Numbered from the stretch's first letter, positions 41,776-53,249 are shown. The stretch: DNA of 64,000 nucleotides from Gordonia sp. PP30 (GCF_023100845.1 NZ_CP095864.1:1302001-1366000); one strand, 5' to 3'. Numbers and translations: made by a program. Notes: generated by a model not told the origin, from the sequence alone.

Positions 41776-43050
41776 AGCGGCGGGAGTTCGAGCCACTCGG
41801 CGCACAAGCCGCCGAGATAGCCGATGTCGTCGCGCGCTTCGGCGCGCACGGTGAAGACGACGCGACGCCCCTGGCGGACGAGGAGCGCGAGATCGGTCAC
41901 CGCGTGCGCGGACAGCCGGTCGATCTCTTCGACGATGAGGGGTGCCGCCGTCGCCGGGTCCGCCGTGTACAGGGCCGCCGCCGCGTCGTCGTCGAGCATC
42001 GCCGCGGCGACGGTCCGGGCGTCCTCTCCCGCGATCCGGCGGGCCGCGGTGGATCGGCCGGTGCCCGGCTCGCCGATCACCAGTACCGGTGCCGTCGAGC
42101 CGGTGAGCCGATCGATGCGGGTGGCGGTCCGTGCGGTCGCCGATCCCGCCTCCACCCGGGGTACCGGTGGCCGGGCGCGAACACCGTTGCGGACTCGCAG
42201 CATCACGGGCTGTCCGGCGAGGTGCTGGTAGGTCTGCACGGTGACCTCGCGACCGGACTCCAGGGTGACCGTCGCTTCGAGGGCTTCGCCGGGAGTGCTC
42301 GCATGCGCCTCAAGGCCTGCGATGTCGGCGGTCGTCAGTTCGTCGAGGGCGCGCCGGTTGTGCAGGACGAAGTCGCGGCCGAGCAGGATCACCGCATCGT
42401 CCGACCGTCGGGCGAGCGTGGTGAATGCCGCCACGGCCTGCTGCACGTCGGGGTCGTAGTCGCTGAGTAACCGCAGCGAGATCTCGTGGACCATGCGGTC
42501 CAGCAGGGCCTCGAGGGCACGGCGGTGATCGGTCGCGAGCCCGGCGTCCATCATCAGGTCCACGACGCCCTCCAGGCGCCGGGTGACCGGATTGAGGATC
42601 GGAATGCCATAGCAGTCGAAGCTCCGCAAACGATCGAGGTAGTGCTCCGCGCCGAAGACGTTCACCGGTGCACGGGTCTCCAGGCAGGTGGCGATGGCAT
42701 TGGTTCCGCTGCTCTGCTCGTCGAACACCGCACCGGTGCTTCCGCCGATCCGTTCGGTGGACCTGTCCAGTGCCCGATCGCCGAAGAACCGGTCCACCAG
42801 GGTGCCGCCCGCATCGGCGAGAAGTCCACCGACCCGGAGCCCGGTCAGTGAGTCGCGGGCGTTCTCGAGGACGGGGCCGGCCGCGCGCAGCAGCCGGCTT
42901 GCCGGATCGTACTGGACGGTGCCGGGTGCGCGGACATCGTCGTCGCAGCGCAGACCGTAGCCCCGGGATCTGCGCCAGGAAGTCTCGATCAGTGGCCGCA
43001 GCGGGGCACCCCCGCCGTCGCCCCCCGATCGTTGCCATGACGTGATCCAT
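41776..43050 (-). pseudogene. GAF/AAA+ (AcoR-like) regulator, frameshifted and without its HTH end
   Basis: The expected start ATG 43050 reads MDHVMATIGG and then meets a run of six G (43021-43026). Removal of one G would continue as DGGGAPLRPLIETSWRRSRG, the standard opening of this family. The frame after the run is open, with a GAF region (GGSTGAVFDEQSSGTNA, CYGIPILNP), a PAS-like part and an AAA+ part (VIGEPGTGRSTAARRIAGED, LIVEEIDRL). It ends near LELPPL at the junction with the dehydrogenase fragment, so the Fis-type DNA-binding domain is gone. Its normal targets would be the neighbouring aldehyde and alcohol dehydrogenase genes. Confidence 0.8.
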
Positions 43051-44524
43051 TTGCCTGCCCAGCCTGCTGCCGGGCGACGTAGATCACCTGCGGGTCGGTG
43101 AACTCCTCGAGGCCCTCCTGGCCGAACTCCACGCCCAGGCCGGACTGCTTGCGTCCGCCGAACGGAACCGCGGGATCGAGAGCGAAGTGGGTGTTCACCC
43201 AGGTCGTACCCGCCTGAAGCCGGTCGGCGACGGCGGTCGCCGCGGTGACGTCGGTGCCCCATACCGACGCGCCGAGGCCGTAGTCGACGCTGTTGGCGCG
43301 CGTGATCGCGTCGTCGAGATCGCTGTACCGCAGGATCGAGCGGATCGGGCCGAATGTCTCCTCGGCGACCAGCGGGCTCGCGTCATCGATATCCCGCACC
43401 ACGGTCGGCTCCACCAGGAAGCCTCTGCCCTCGATCACCGAACCGCCGGCGATCACCGTGCCCTCCCGCGCCGCGAGTTCGAGGTGGCCCTTCACTGTCT
43501 CGAACTGACGGCGGTTCTGAATCGGGCCAAGGTCGGTCTCCGGATCGAGTCCATGACCCACCACGAAGCCGCGAGCACGCTCCGTGAAGCGCTCGCAGAA
43601 CTCGTCGTACAGGGCGTCGGGCACGAAGACCCGCTTGATGTTCAGGCATACCTGTCCGGTGTTCGCGAAGGCCCAGGTGGCGATCCCGTCGACGACCGCG
43701 TCGACCGAGGCATCGGGCATGACGATCGCCGGGTCGTTGCCGCCGAGCTCGAGGACCACTCGCTTGATGGTGGATGCGCCGCTGGCCAGCACCGACCGGC
43801 CGGCGGCGGTGGAACCGGTGAACGACACCTTGCGCACGGCGGGGTGGGCGGTGAGGATCGGTCCGACATTACCGGCGTCACCGATGATGTTGACGACGCC
43901 CGCGGGTACGACTCCGGCCAGGATCTCACCGAGCAGCATCGCGTTGAGCGGAGTGGTGGGCGCGGGTTTGACGACGACGGTATTCCCGGCGAGCAGGGCC
44001 GGGACGATCTTGTACATCGCCTGGAAGAACGGGAAGTTCCACGGCACGATCGCGACGACCACCCCCAGCGGCTTACGGCGCACCTCCACGTAACGCTCGT
44101 CGTCGTCGTAGGCGACAACCGGGTCCAGGCGCATTCCGGCGACGTGCCGGGCCCACGAGAGGGCGAGATCGACGTCGCCGACGGCGGCCTCCCAGGGCTT
44201 GCCGACCTCCAGCACTATGGTCCGGCCGATCTCCTCCCGACGGGCCTCGACCGCGGCGATGAGTTCGCCGAGGACGGCGGCACGGTCGTCCAGGCTGCGG
44301 CTGCTCCAGTCGCCGAAGGCCGCCGAGGCCGCGCCGACGGCGGCCTCGATCTGATCCGCGTCGGCGACCGGTGCGACGCCGATCACCGCGCCGGTCGCGG
44401 GATCGATGACCTCTTGGGTGGTGGCCCCCGGGACGAGCCGTCCGTCGATCAACTGGCGGTAGTCGTGGTCGAGCAGAGTCCGGGCGCCCGCGGGTGCGGC
44501 GAGGTGATCGACGGTCGTACTCAT
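42989..44524 (-). CDS. aldehyde dehydrogenase family protein
   Basis: This is a 511-residue NAD(P)-dependent aldehyde dehydrogenase. PWNFPFFQAMYKIVPALLAG and FTGSTAAGR are the coenzyme motifs, the general-base Glu is in LELGGNDP and the nucleophile Cys in NTGQVCLNIKRV. ETFGPI and PFGGRKQSGLG complete the family pattern. The core ends normally at DPQVIYVAR; the last 26 residues are extra and come from sequence that overlaps the broken regulator's start. The substrate is unknown; the sequence looks closest to aminobutyraldehyde- and aliphatic-aldehyde-type enzymes. It probably belonged with the truncated alcohol dehydrogenase in one alcohol-oxidation locus. Confidence 0.93.
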   Translation of the reverse strand: MSTTVDHLAAPAGARTLLDHDYRQLIDGRLVPGATTQEVIDPATGAVIGVAPVADADQIEAAVGAASAAFGDWSSRSLDDRAAVLGELIAAVEARREEIGRTIVLEVGKPWEAAVGDVDLALSWARHVAGMRLDPVVAYDDDERYVEVRRKPLGVVVAIVPWNFPFFQAMYKIVPALLAGNTVVVKPAPTTPLNAMLLGEILAGVVPAGVVNIIGDAGNVGPILTAHPAVRKVSFTGSTAAGRSVLASGASTIKRVVLELGGNDPAIVMPDASVDAVVDGIATWAFANTGQVCLNIKRVFVPDALYDEFCERFTERARGFVVGHGLDPETDLGPIQNRRQFETVKGHLELAAREGTVIAGGSVIEGRGFLVEPTVVRDIDDASPLVAEETFGPIRSILRYSDLDDAITRANSVDYGLGASVWGTDVTAATAVADRLQAGTTWVNTHFALDPAVPFGGRKQSGLGVEFGQEGLEEFTDPQVIYVARQQAGQANGSRHGNDRGATAGVPRCGH

Positions 44525-44580
44525 CGTGTCTCCGTTCGTGACGTGGAACCCGAGCCTCGATTCCCACCGCGGCGACCGCG

Positions 44581-45423
44581 GTGTTCGCGATCGTCGTGAC
44601 GCTGGTCATGGCGTACGGGGTCGGTCACTTCTACCCGGACTTCGCGGCGTCCCGCGCCGGAGGCCTCGGATACTTCACCGCCGCGCTCTTCGTCCTCTTC
44701 GCCTTCGGCACTTACGTGCTGACCGTCGTGAACTGGGACCACTATCCGTGGCGCCGCCTCGGCCTGGGCCAGCCGGCGATCGGCTGGTGTGAGATCGCGT
44801 TCTGGTTCCTGCCGACCCTCGCACTGTTCCTGATCCTCGGCCTGCCGGCGATCTCGGAGGTCACCACGCCGGGCTCGGCCCTCATGTCACTCGACACCGT
44901 CATCGGCTGGTTCTACTGCATGATCGTGGTGATCGTCGTCTCCGGTTCGCTGCTGGGCAACAGCCCGTGGGCCTGGGCCGGGACGCCGGGCCGTATCGCC
45001 GCGGCCTCCTTGATCGGCACCGCGCTGATCGGCACCGTCGCCTACTTCGTTCTGCTGTGGTTCGTCCGCCTGCTGGTCGGATCGGCGAACGCCGATCTGC
45101 TGGGGCACGCGATCCACCAGTATCCGGCGCAGCTCGGCGTGTGCTGGGTCTTCACGATCATCGTCTGGGCCAACGCCTTCGGGAACCTCGGCCGACCGGT
45201 GGTCCGGATCCTGATCACCGGCGTGGCCGCGATCGGCATGTTCCTGCTGTATTTCTACGTGCTCGCCGGCACCATCCTGCACGAGCCGTCGGTGGCCCCG
45301 GGTGCGTCGATGAGCGGCAACGGCCTCGGCTTCATGAACTGGCTGATTCTGGTGACACTCCTCTACGTGGTCGCCGGGGAGTCGTTCGGGCTGCGCAGGC
45401 CGGCCGCGAACGTCGCCGCATGA
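44581..45423 (+). CDS. polytopic membrane protein of unknown function, N-terminus uncertain
   Basis: This is a 280-residue reading from GTG 44581 with about seven membrane helices (for example TLALFLILGLPAI, GWFYCMIVVIVVSGSLLG and LLYFYVLAGTIL). I do not recognise the family. The frame is open upstream only to a stop at 44539-44541, and the GTG falls inside the first helix. The true protein may start at a rare codon such as ATT 44560, or may have lost its 5' end during the rearrangement that damaged the neighbouring genes. It is divergent from the aldehyde dehydrogenase and overlaps the next start by ATGA. Confidence 0.6.
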   Translation: MFAIVVTLVMAYGVGHFYPDFAASRAGGLGYFTAALFVLFAFGTYVLTVVNWDHYPWRRLGLGQPAIGWCEIAFWFLPTLALFLILGLPAISEVTTPGSALMSLDTVIGWFYCMIVVIVVSGSLLGNSPWAWAGTPGRIAAASLIGTALIGTVAYFVLLWFVRLLVGSANADLLGHAIHQYPAQLGVCWVFTIIVWANAFGNLGRPVVRILITGVAAIGMFLLYFYVLAGTILHEPSVAPGASMSGNGLGFMNWLILVTLLYVVAGESFGLRRPAANVAA

Positions 45424-46205
45424 CGGCGCAGCGGTCCGGTGGCGTCACGTCCGCACCGGTGACGGTCACCGAGGTGGGTGCGGCCCTGGTGATCACCATC
45501 GATCGGCCCGCGGCGAAGAACGCGCTTGACGTGGCCGTCGCCCGGGCGATCGCCGATGCCCTCGACCGGCTCGACGCGACCGACCGGCTCCGGGTCGGGA
45601 TCCTCACCGGCGCGGGCGGGACCTTCTCAGCAGGAATGGACTTGAAGGCCTTCGCCCGCGGTGAGACGCCGTTTCTGGACGGCCGGGGGCTCTGCGGCCT
45701 GACCGAGGCACCCCCGCGCAAGCCGCTCATCGCCGCCGTCGAGGAATGGGCGCTGGCCGGCGGCTTCGAGCTGGTGCTCGCGTGTGATCTCGTGGTCGCC
45801 GCCGAGACCGCGCGGTTCGGTCTGCCCGAGGTCACCCGCGGTCTGGTGGCGGCCGCCGGTGGAGCGCTCCGGCTGCCGTCGCGGATTCCGTCGGCGATCG
45901 CGACGGAGATCCTGCTCACCGGGGAGTCGTTCTCGGCGTCCCGGGCTCGCGAACTGGGTCTGCTCAACGCGATGACCCCGCCGGGCGGGGCGCTGGCCGC
46001 GGCCCTCGAGCTGGCCGGCCGGATCGGCTGCCACGCGCCGCTCGCGGTCGAGGCCAGCGTGCGGATCGCGCGCGGCCTCGCCGACCCGGCCGATGACTGG
46101 TGCCGCCAGGAGACGATCTCCCGTGCGGTGCTGGACTCGGAGGACGCTGCCGAGGGGGCCGCGGCCTTCGCCGAGCGCCGCGCGCCGGTGTGGCGCGGCC
46201 GCTGA
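45420..46205 (+). CDS. enoyl-CoA hydratase/isomerase family protein
   Basis: This is a 261-residue crotonase-fold enzyme. ITIDRPAAKNAL opens the fold; GAGGTFSAGMDLKAF and EEWALAGGFELVLACDLVVA form the oxyanion hole; LPEVTRGLVAAAGGALRLP holds one catalytic Glu. The second Glu of true hydratases is not obvious, so an isomerase or another crotonase activity is possible. ATG 45420 overlaps the stop of the membrane protein gene (ATGA), and the two are coupled. Confidence 0.9.
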   Translation: MTAQRSGGVTSAPVTVTEVGAALVITIDRPAAKNALDVAVARAIADALDRLDATDRLRVGILTGAGGTFSAGMDLKAFARGETPFLDGRGLCGLTEAPPRKPLIAAVEEWALAGGFELVLACDLVVAAETARFGLPEVTRGLVAAAGGALRLPSRIPSAIATEILLTGESFSASRARELGLLNAMTPPGGALAAALELAGRIGCHAPLAVEASVRIARGLADPADDWCRQETISRAVLDSEDAAEGAAAFAERRAPVWRGR

Positions 46206-46226
46206 CCGGCTGTCGGGAGCGGCCGA

Positions 46227-46232
46227 TAGGGT
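46227..46232 (+). promoter_or_regulatory. -10-like hexamer before xth
   Basis: TAGGGT ends seven bases before ATG 46240, the spacing expected for a leaderless message. No Shine-Dalgarno sequence is present. Confidence 0.4.
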
Positions 46233-46239
46233 GCCAGTC

Positions 46240-48139
<1,900 letters not shown>

Positions 48140-48172
48140 TCGCGGAGCCCGGACAGGTAGCGTCAGGAACCG

Positions 48173-49240
48173 ATGGGCGCGATCGTGGGCAAGATCAAGG
48201 CGCTGGTGGCGCGGGCCACGGCGCTGTTCAACGATCTCAAGGTGCGCTGGCCGTGGCTCACCCACATCCTGAACACGCTGGCGCGGTACACCGATCGCCG
48301 CGGCAACGTCTACGCCGCGGCGATCACCTTCTCCGGGATCCTGTCGCTGGTCCCGATCCTCATGGTGACCTTCGCGATCGCCGGTTTCGTGCTGGCGAGC
48401 CAGCCGCAGCTGGTCGACCGGATGGTCGACGCCGTGGTCGACGCCGCACCCGGCCAGATGGGGGAGACGCTCAGCGGAGTGATCCAGTCGGCCATCGATT
48501 CGCGTGCCGCGGTCGGCGTGATCGGTCTGCTCAGCGCCGCGTTCACCGGTATCGGCTGGATGTCACTGGTGCGCACGGCGCTCAGCGAGATGTGGGGCGG
48601 CCGGGTCAAGCGCAACGCGGTGAAGTCGTATGTCTCGGACCTGGCGACGTTCTTCTTCCTCGGCCTGATGTTCGTGCTGACCTTCGCGCTCACCGCGCTC
48701 GCCGTCGGGCCGGTGACGCACGCGCTGCTCGACTGGCTCGACCTGGCCTGGCTCACCCGGCAGGTGACGCTGCTGCGCTGGGGCAGCACGCTGATCGCCA
48801 CCCTGGGCACCTGGTGGCTGTTCTCGATCGTGCTGGCCCGGCTGCCCCTGCATCCGGTGCCGATGCGGGCGGTGCGCTGGCCTGCGCTGACCACCGCGAT
48901 CATCTTCACCGTCCTCAAGGAGCTCGGCGGGCTGTACCTGCAGTCGGTGCTCACCAGCCCGGCGGGTGTCGCCTTCGGTCCGCTGCTCGGTGTCATGGTC
49001 TTCACCTACCTCGCGTCGCGGATCGTGCTGTACGCGGCCGCGTGGTCGGCGGCCAGCGAGGACAACGCGCAGTACCGGATCGTCGACGAATTCGACGTCC
49101 CGCCGCCCGAACAGCCGGCGCCGGTCGTGCTGGCACCGGTGTACGAGGAGCCCGTGGCGCCGAAGACCCGCGCCCTGCTCACCGCGGCCGGGCTGGGGGC
49201 GGCGGCCGCCGGCGTCTACGGGTGGCTGCGGCGCCGCTGA
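48173..49240 (+). CDS. YhjD/YihY-family inner membrane protein
   Basis: This is a 355-residue protein of the YihY/virulence-factor-BrkB family. NVYAAAITFSGILSLVPILM opens the first helix in the standard way. FTGIGWMSLVRTALSEMWGG and SPAGVAFGPLLGVMVFTYLASRIVLY are the other conserved segments. About six helices are present, followed by a Pro-rich tail. The neighbourhood trpS-YhjD-DacB is the usual one in mycobacteria. A role in lipid or envelope transport has been proposed for relatives. Confidence 0.9.
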   Translation: MGAIVGKIKALVARATALFNDLKVRWPWLTHILNTLARYTDRRGNVYAAAITFSGILSLVPILMVTFAIAGFVLASQPQLVDRMVDAVVDAAPGQMGETLSGVIQSAIDSRAAVGVIGLLSAAFTGIGWMSLVRTALSEMWGGRVKRNAVKSYVSDLATFFFLGLMFVLTFALTALAVGPVTHALLDWLDLAWLTRQVTLLRWGSTLIATLGTWWLFSIVLARLPLHPVPMRAVRWPALTTAIIFTVLKELGGLYLQSVLTSPAGVAFGPLLGVMVFTYLASRIVLYAAAWSAASEDNAQYRIVDEFDVPPPEQPAPVVLAPVYEEPVAPKTRALLTAAGLGAAAAGVYGWLRRR

Positions 49241-49253
49241 GACCCGCCTCGCG

Positions 49254-50588
49254 CTACTGCTCTGAGCCGGTGGTGTCGTCGCCCGGCACCGAGGCGCGAC
49301 GACGGTGGCGCCGGATCGCGAAGACCAGCAGCGCGGCGCCGGCGAGCACCACCACGATGATCAGTACCGCCGGCAGCACGCCGAGCGCGAGCGAATCCGA
49401 GCCCGACGGGGCCGCGCGGGTCTGCGTCGCGGTGAGGTGCGCATGCTGCGCGGCGGGGTTGTCCAGGGTGCCCACCGAGACCGACGCCGGCGCCGCGAAG
49501 CCGTACTCGAACATCCGGACCGCCTGGTCGTGGTACGTGTTGGTGCCCTCGGTGAGGCCGTACATCTGCACGATCAGGATCTTGCGGCCGTCGCGCTCGG
49601 CGGCGCCGACGAAGGTCTTCTTCGCGTCGTCGGTGTAGCCGGTCTTGCCGCCCAGGATGGTCATGCCCGGCACACCCTGCACCAGCAGCGAGTTGGAGTT
49701 CTGCATCAGGTAGGCGGGATGGTTCTCGTCGCCGGGGACGTCCTTGCGGGGCGGGTAGCCGGGGAACTCGTAGGTCTTGGTCGACACCAGCTTCGCGAAC
49801 TCGGGATTCCGCATGCCGGCGCGGAAGATCACGGCGAGATCGTAGGGCGACGTCGACATTCCGGCGGCATCCAGCCCGGACGGGGAGGCGGCGCGGGTGT
49901 CCAGCGCGCCGAGCGACTTCGCCTTCGCGTTCATCTTGGCCAGCGTCTCGTCGTAGCCGCCGAGTTCGCGGGCCAGGATGTTGGCGCAGTCGTTGCCGGA
50001 GACCACGAGGAGGCCGGTCACGATGTCGCGGATGGTGTACTTGCCGCCCGGCCCGACACCGCAGGCGTCGCCCTCCATGGACCAGTCGCGGGCGTTGTCC
50101 TCGACCGGCTTGTTCAGGTCGAGGTCCTCCAGGGCGACCAGTGCGAGCAGGGTCTTGATGGTCGAGGCCGGGCGGAACCGGCCGTGCGGGTCCTGGGTGG
50201 CGATGATGTGGCCGCTGTCCAGATCGGCGATCAGCCAGCCCTGCGAGGTCAGATCGGCCGGGGTCGGGCCGGCCGCCGGATCGGCGATCACCCCGCAGTC
50301 GCCGAGCCGATTCCCGCCGACCGGCGCGGCGGGCACCGGCAGGGGAGCGGGGGTGGTGTCGCCGGGGGCGACGGTCTCGGAATCGTCGACCGCGGGCGGC
50401 GGGGTGGCCCGATGCGGGCACGACTGATCCGGGGCCGGCGTGGTGGTGGCGGCAGGACTTCCGGTCGGCACGACGCTGGACGCGTCGCCCGGCGCCGCGG
50501 CGGCCGGTGCGGTCAGCGGCACCGACGCGACGATCATCGCGGCCGCGACCAGGGCGGGCAGACTCCGGAACACGTGGTGCAGGCGCAT
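49254..50588 (-). CDS. D-alanyl-D-alanine carboxypeptidase (low-molecular-weight PBP)
   Basis: This 444-residue S11-family peptidase trims the D-Ala from peptidoglycan stem peptides. It starts at ATG 50588; the ten codons before that are not needed. The signal peptide ends near residue 32. After a Pro/Thr linker come Ser142-x-x-Lys145 (RPASTIKT), the SxN motif (VSGNDCAN) and the KTG motif (GGKTGYTDD). A C-terminal membrane helix (VLPAVLIIVVVLAGAALLV) and a basic tail anchor it. On its strand TACTAT lies ten bases upstream of the start, a possible -10 element. Confidence 0.94.
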   Translation of the reverse strand: MRLHHVFRSLPALVAAAMIVASVPLTAPAAAAPGDASSVVPTGSPAATTTPAPDQSCPHRATPPPAVDDSETVAPGDTTPAPLPVPAAPVGGNRLGDCGVIADPAAGPTPADLTSQGWLIADLDSGHIIATQDPHGRFRPASTIKTLLALVALEDLDLNKPVEDNARDWSMEGDACGVGPGGKYTIRDIVTGLLVVSGNDCANILARELGGYDETLAKMNAKAKSLGALDTRAASPSGLDAAGMSTSPYDLAVIFRAGMRNPEFAKLVSTKTYEFPGYPPRKDVPGDENHPAYLMQNSNSLLVQGVPGMTILGGKTGYTDDAKKTFVGAAERDGRKILIVQMYGLTEGTNTYHDQAVRMFEYGFAAPASVSVGTLDNPAAQHAHLTATQTRAAPSGSDSLALGVLPAVLIIVVVLAGAALLVFAIRRHRRRASVPGDDTTGSEQ

Positions 50589-50640
50589 GAGGCAGTAATA
50601 GTACCGCCTGGTGACCAAACAGCGAACGCCCCGTACTTTC

Positions 50641-50660
50641 CCTTCGACAAGCTCAGGGGA
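50641..50660. repeat. dispersed short repeat between the PBP and sdhB genes
   Basis: CCTTCGACAAGCTCAGGGGA is the clearest copy of a short element whose relatives occur at 8112 and 13718 inside genes. Here it lies in the intergenic region upstream of the PBP gene and downstream of sdhB. Confidence 0.65.
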
Positions 50661-50696
50661 TGTACGGGGCGTTCGCCGGGGGCTGCAGAGTGGTTC

Positions 50697-51479
50697 TTAT
50701 CGCGAGAACATCAGGGCGCGCTTGACCTCTTGGATCGCCTGCGTCACCTGAATGCCACGCGGGCACGCATCGGTGCAGTTGAAGGTGGTGCGGCAGCGCC
50801 AGACGCCGTCCGCGTCGTTCAGGATGTCCAGCCGCTCGACGGTGCCCTTGTCGCGGCTGTCGAAGATGAACCGGTGTGCGTTGACGATCGCGGCCGGGCC
50901 GAAGTAGGAGCCCTCGGTCCAGAACACCGGGCAGCTGGTGGTGCAGCACGCACATAGGATGCACTTGGTGGTGTCGTCGAAGCGGGCGCGGTCGGTCTGC
51001 GACTGGATGAACTCCTTCGACGGCAGGTGGCCGTCGGTGATCAGGAACGGCTTGATCGCGCGGTAGGCGTCGAAGAAGGGCTCCATGTCGACCACGAGGT
51101 CCTTCTCCACCGGGAGTCCCTTGATGGGCTCGATGGTGATGGTGATCTCCTTGGTGGAGTCCTTCGGCAGCAGGTCCTTCATGAGGAGCTTGCAGGCCAG
51201 CCGGTTGACACCGTTGATCCGCATCGCGTCGCTGCCGCACACGCCGTGCGCGCAGCTGCGGCGGAAGGTCAGGGTGCCGTCGAGGTAGCCCTTGACGTAC
51301 AGCAGCAGGCTGAGCAGACGGTCCGAGGGGAGTGCCGGGACGCGGAAGCTCTCGAAGCCCTGGGCGTCCGGATCCTCCGGGTTGAACCGGTAGATCTTCA
51401 GCGTGACCATCGTCGCGCCGTCCGGAACCGGCGGCGTCGGCTGGGCAGCGACCGAATCGTTTTCGAGGGTGGCAGTCAT
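50697..51479 (-). CDS. sdhB: succinate dehydrogenase iron-sulfur subunit
   Basis: This 260-residue subunit starts at ATG 51479, one base inside the sdhA stop. The [2Fe-2S] ligands are in RRSCAHGVCGSDAM and LACKLL; the [4Fe-4S] and [3Fe-4S] ligands are in CILCACCTTSCPVF and CTDACPRGI. It passes electrons from SdhA flavin to the membrane subunits. It is the last gene of sdhCDAB. Confidence 0.96.
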   Translation of the reverse strand: MTATLENDSVAAQPTPPVPDGATMVTLKIYRFNPEDPDAQGFESFRVPALPSDRLLSLLLYVKGYLDGTLTFRRSCAHGVCGSDAMRINGVNRLACKLLMKDLLPKDSTKEITITIEPIKGLPVEKDLVVDMEPFFDAYRAIKPFLITDGHLPSKEFIQSQTDRARFDDTTKCILCACCTTSCPVFWTEGSYFGPAAIVNAHRFIFDSRDKGTVERLDILNDADGVWRCRTTFNCTDACPRGIQVTQAIQEVKRALMFSR

Positions 51480-53233
51480 CAGTACTTCCGCTCCATCGGC
51501 TCGTAACGGGTCTGAACGACGGGCTTGTAGTCGAGCTCGATCTCCGAGATCAGGCCGTCGCCCTTCTTGTACGCCATGGTGTGCACCATGTAGTTCGCGT
51601 CGTCGCGGTCGGGGTAGTCCTCGCGGGCGTGGCCGCCGCGGCTCTCCTTGCGGTTGATCGCACCGACGACGGTGACCTCGGCCAGTTCGAGCAGGAAGCC
51701 CAGCTCGATGGCTTCGAGCAGGTCGCTGTTGAAGCGCTTGCCCTTGTCCTGCACGGTGACGTGGTCGTAGCGGGCCTTGAGGGCGCGGACGTCCTCGAGC
51801 GCACGGTTGAGCGTCTCCTCGGTGCGGAACACCGCGGCGTTGTCGTTCATGGTCTGCTGCAGCTCGGTGCGGATGGTCATGACGTTCTCGTGACCGTGAT
51901 CGCTGAGCATCTGGGCCACCCAGTTCTCGACCATCGCAGACGGGTTCTCCGGCAGCGGCGCGAAGCCGTGGGTGTTGGCGTACTCGGCGGCCGCGATGCC
52001 GGCACGACGGCCGAACACGTTGATGTCCAGCAGCGAGTTGGTGCCGAGGCGGTTGGCGCCGTGCACCGACACGCAGGCGCACTCGCCGGCCGCGTACAGG
52101 CCGTGCACCACCTGCTCGTTGTTCGCGAGCACCTGGCCGGTGATCGTCGTCGGGATGCCGCCCATCACGTAGTGACAGGTCGGGTAGACCGGCACCAGCT
52201 CGGTCACCGGATCGACGCCGAGGTAGGTGCGCGAGAACTCCATGATGTCCGGCAGCTTGGCCATCAGGGTCTCCTCCGGGATGTGCGTGACATCCAGGAG
52301 CACGTAGTCCTTGTTCGGGCCGGCGCCGCGGCCTTCCAGCACCTCGAGCACCATCGAACGGGCGACGATGTCGCGCGGCGCGAGGTCCTTGATGGTCGGG
52401 GCGTAGCGCTCCATGAAGCGCTCGCCCTCGGCGTTGCGGAGGATGCCGCCCTCGCCGCGGACGCCCTCGGTGATGAGGATGCCCAGGCCGGCCAGGCCCG
52501 TCGGATGGAACTGGTGGAACTCCATGTCCTCCAGCGGCAGGCCCTTGCGGAAGACGATGCCCATGCCGTCACCGGTGAGGGTGTGCGCGTTGGACGTCAC
52601 CTTGTACATGCGGCCCGACCCGCCGGTGGCGAAGACGATCGACTTCGCGTGGAAGACGTGGATCTCGCCGGTGGCCAGCTCGTAGGCGACCACACCGCTG
52701 GCGACGGGCTCGCCGTTCTCGTCCTCGGTGAGGTTGAGGTCCAGGGCGTAGAACTCGTTGAAGAACTCCACGTTGTGCTTGACGCAGTTCTGGTACAGCG
52801 TCTGCAGGATCATGTGGCCGGTGCGGTCGGCGGCGTAGCAGGCGCGGCGGACCGGGGCCTTGCCGTGATCGCGGGTGTGGCCGCCGAAACGGCGCTGGTC
52901 GATCCGGCCCTCGGGGGTGCGGTTGAAGGGGAGGCCCATCTTCTCCAGGTCGAGCACCGCGTCGATGGCCTCCTTGGCCATCAGCTCGGCGGCGTCCTGG
53001 TCGACGATGTAGTCACCGCCCTTGACGGTGTCGAAGGTGTGCCACTCCCAGTTGTCCTCTTCGACGTTGGCCAGGGCGGCGCACATGCCGCCCTGCGCCG
53101 CGCCGGTGTGGCTGCGGGTGGGGTAGAGCTTGGTCAGCACCGCGGTGTGGGCCCGGGGAGCGGCCTCGATGGCCGCGCGCATCCCGGCGCCACCAGCGCC
53201 CACGATGACGACGTCAAAGCGATGTTCCTGCAT
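51479..53233 (-). CDS. sdhA: succinate dehydrogenase flavoprotein subunit
   Basis: This 584-residue subunit oxidises succinate to fumarate. FDVVIVGAGGAGMRAAIEA is the FAD-binding loop, and RSHTGAAQGGMCAAL contains the His that binds FAD covalently. TRDHGKAPVRRACYAADRTG holds active-site residues, and GANRLGTNSLLD is the C-terminal FAD motif. The gene starts 16 bp after sdhD and is coupled to sdhB by a one-base overlap. Confidence 0.98.
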   Translation of the reverse strand: MQEHRFDVVIVGAGGAGMRAAIEAAPRAHTAVLTKLYPTRSHTGAAQGGMCAALANVEEDNWEWHTFDTVKGGDYIVDQDAAELMAKEAIDAVLDLEKMGLPFNRTPEGRIDQRRFGGHTRDHGKAPVRRACYAADRTGHMILQTLYQNCVKHNVEFFNEFYALDLNLTEDENGEPVASGVVAYELATGEIHVFHAKSIVFATGGSGRMYKVTSNAHTLTGDGMGIVFRKGLPLEDMEFHQFHPTGLAGLGILITEGVRGEGGILRNAEGERFMERYAPTIKDLAPRDIVARSMVLEVLEGRGAGPNKDYVLLDVTHIPEETLMAKLPDIMEFSRTYLGVDPVTELVPVYPTCHYVMGGIPTTITGQVLANNEQVVHGLYAAGECACVSVHGANRLGTNSLLDINVFGRRAGIAAAEYANTHGFAPLPENPSAMVENWVAQMLSDHGHENVMTIRTELQQTMNDNAAVFRTEETLNRALEDVRALKARYDHVTVQDKGKRFNSDLLEAIELGFLLELAEVTVVGAINRKESRGGHAREDYPDRDDANYMVHTMAYKKGDGLISEIELDYKPVVQTRYEPMERKY

Positions 53234-53249
53234 GAGTTTTCAGATCTCC

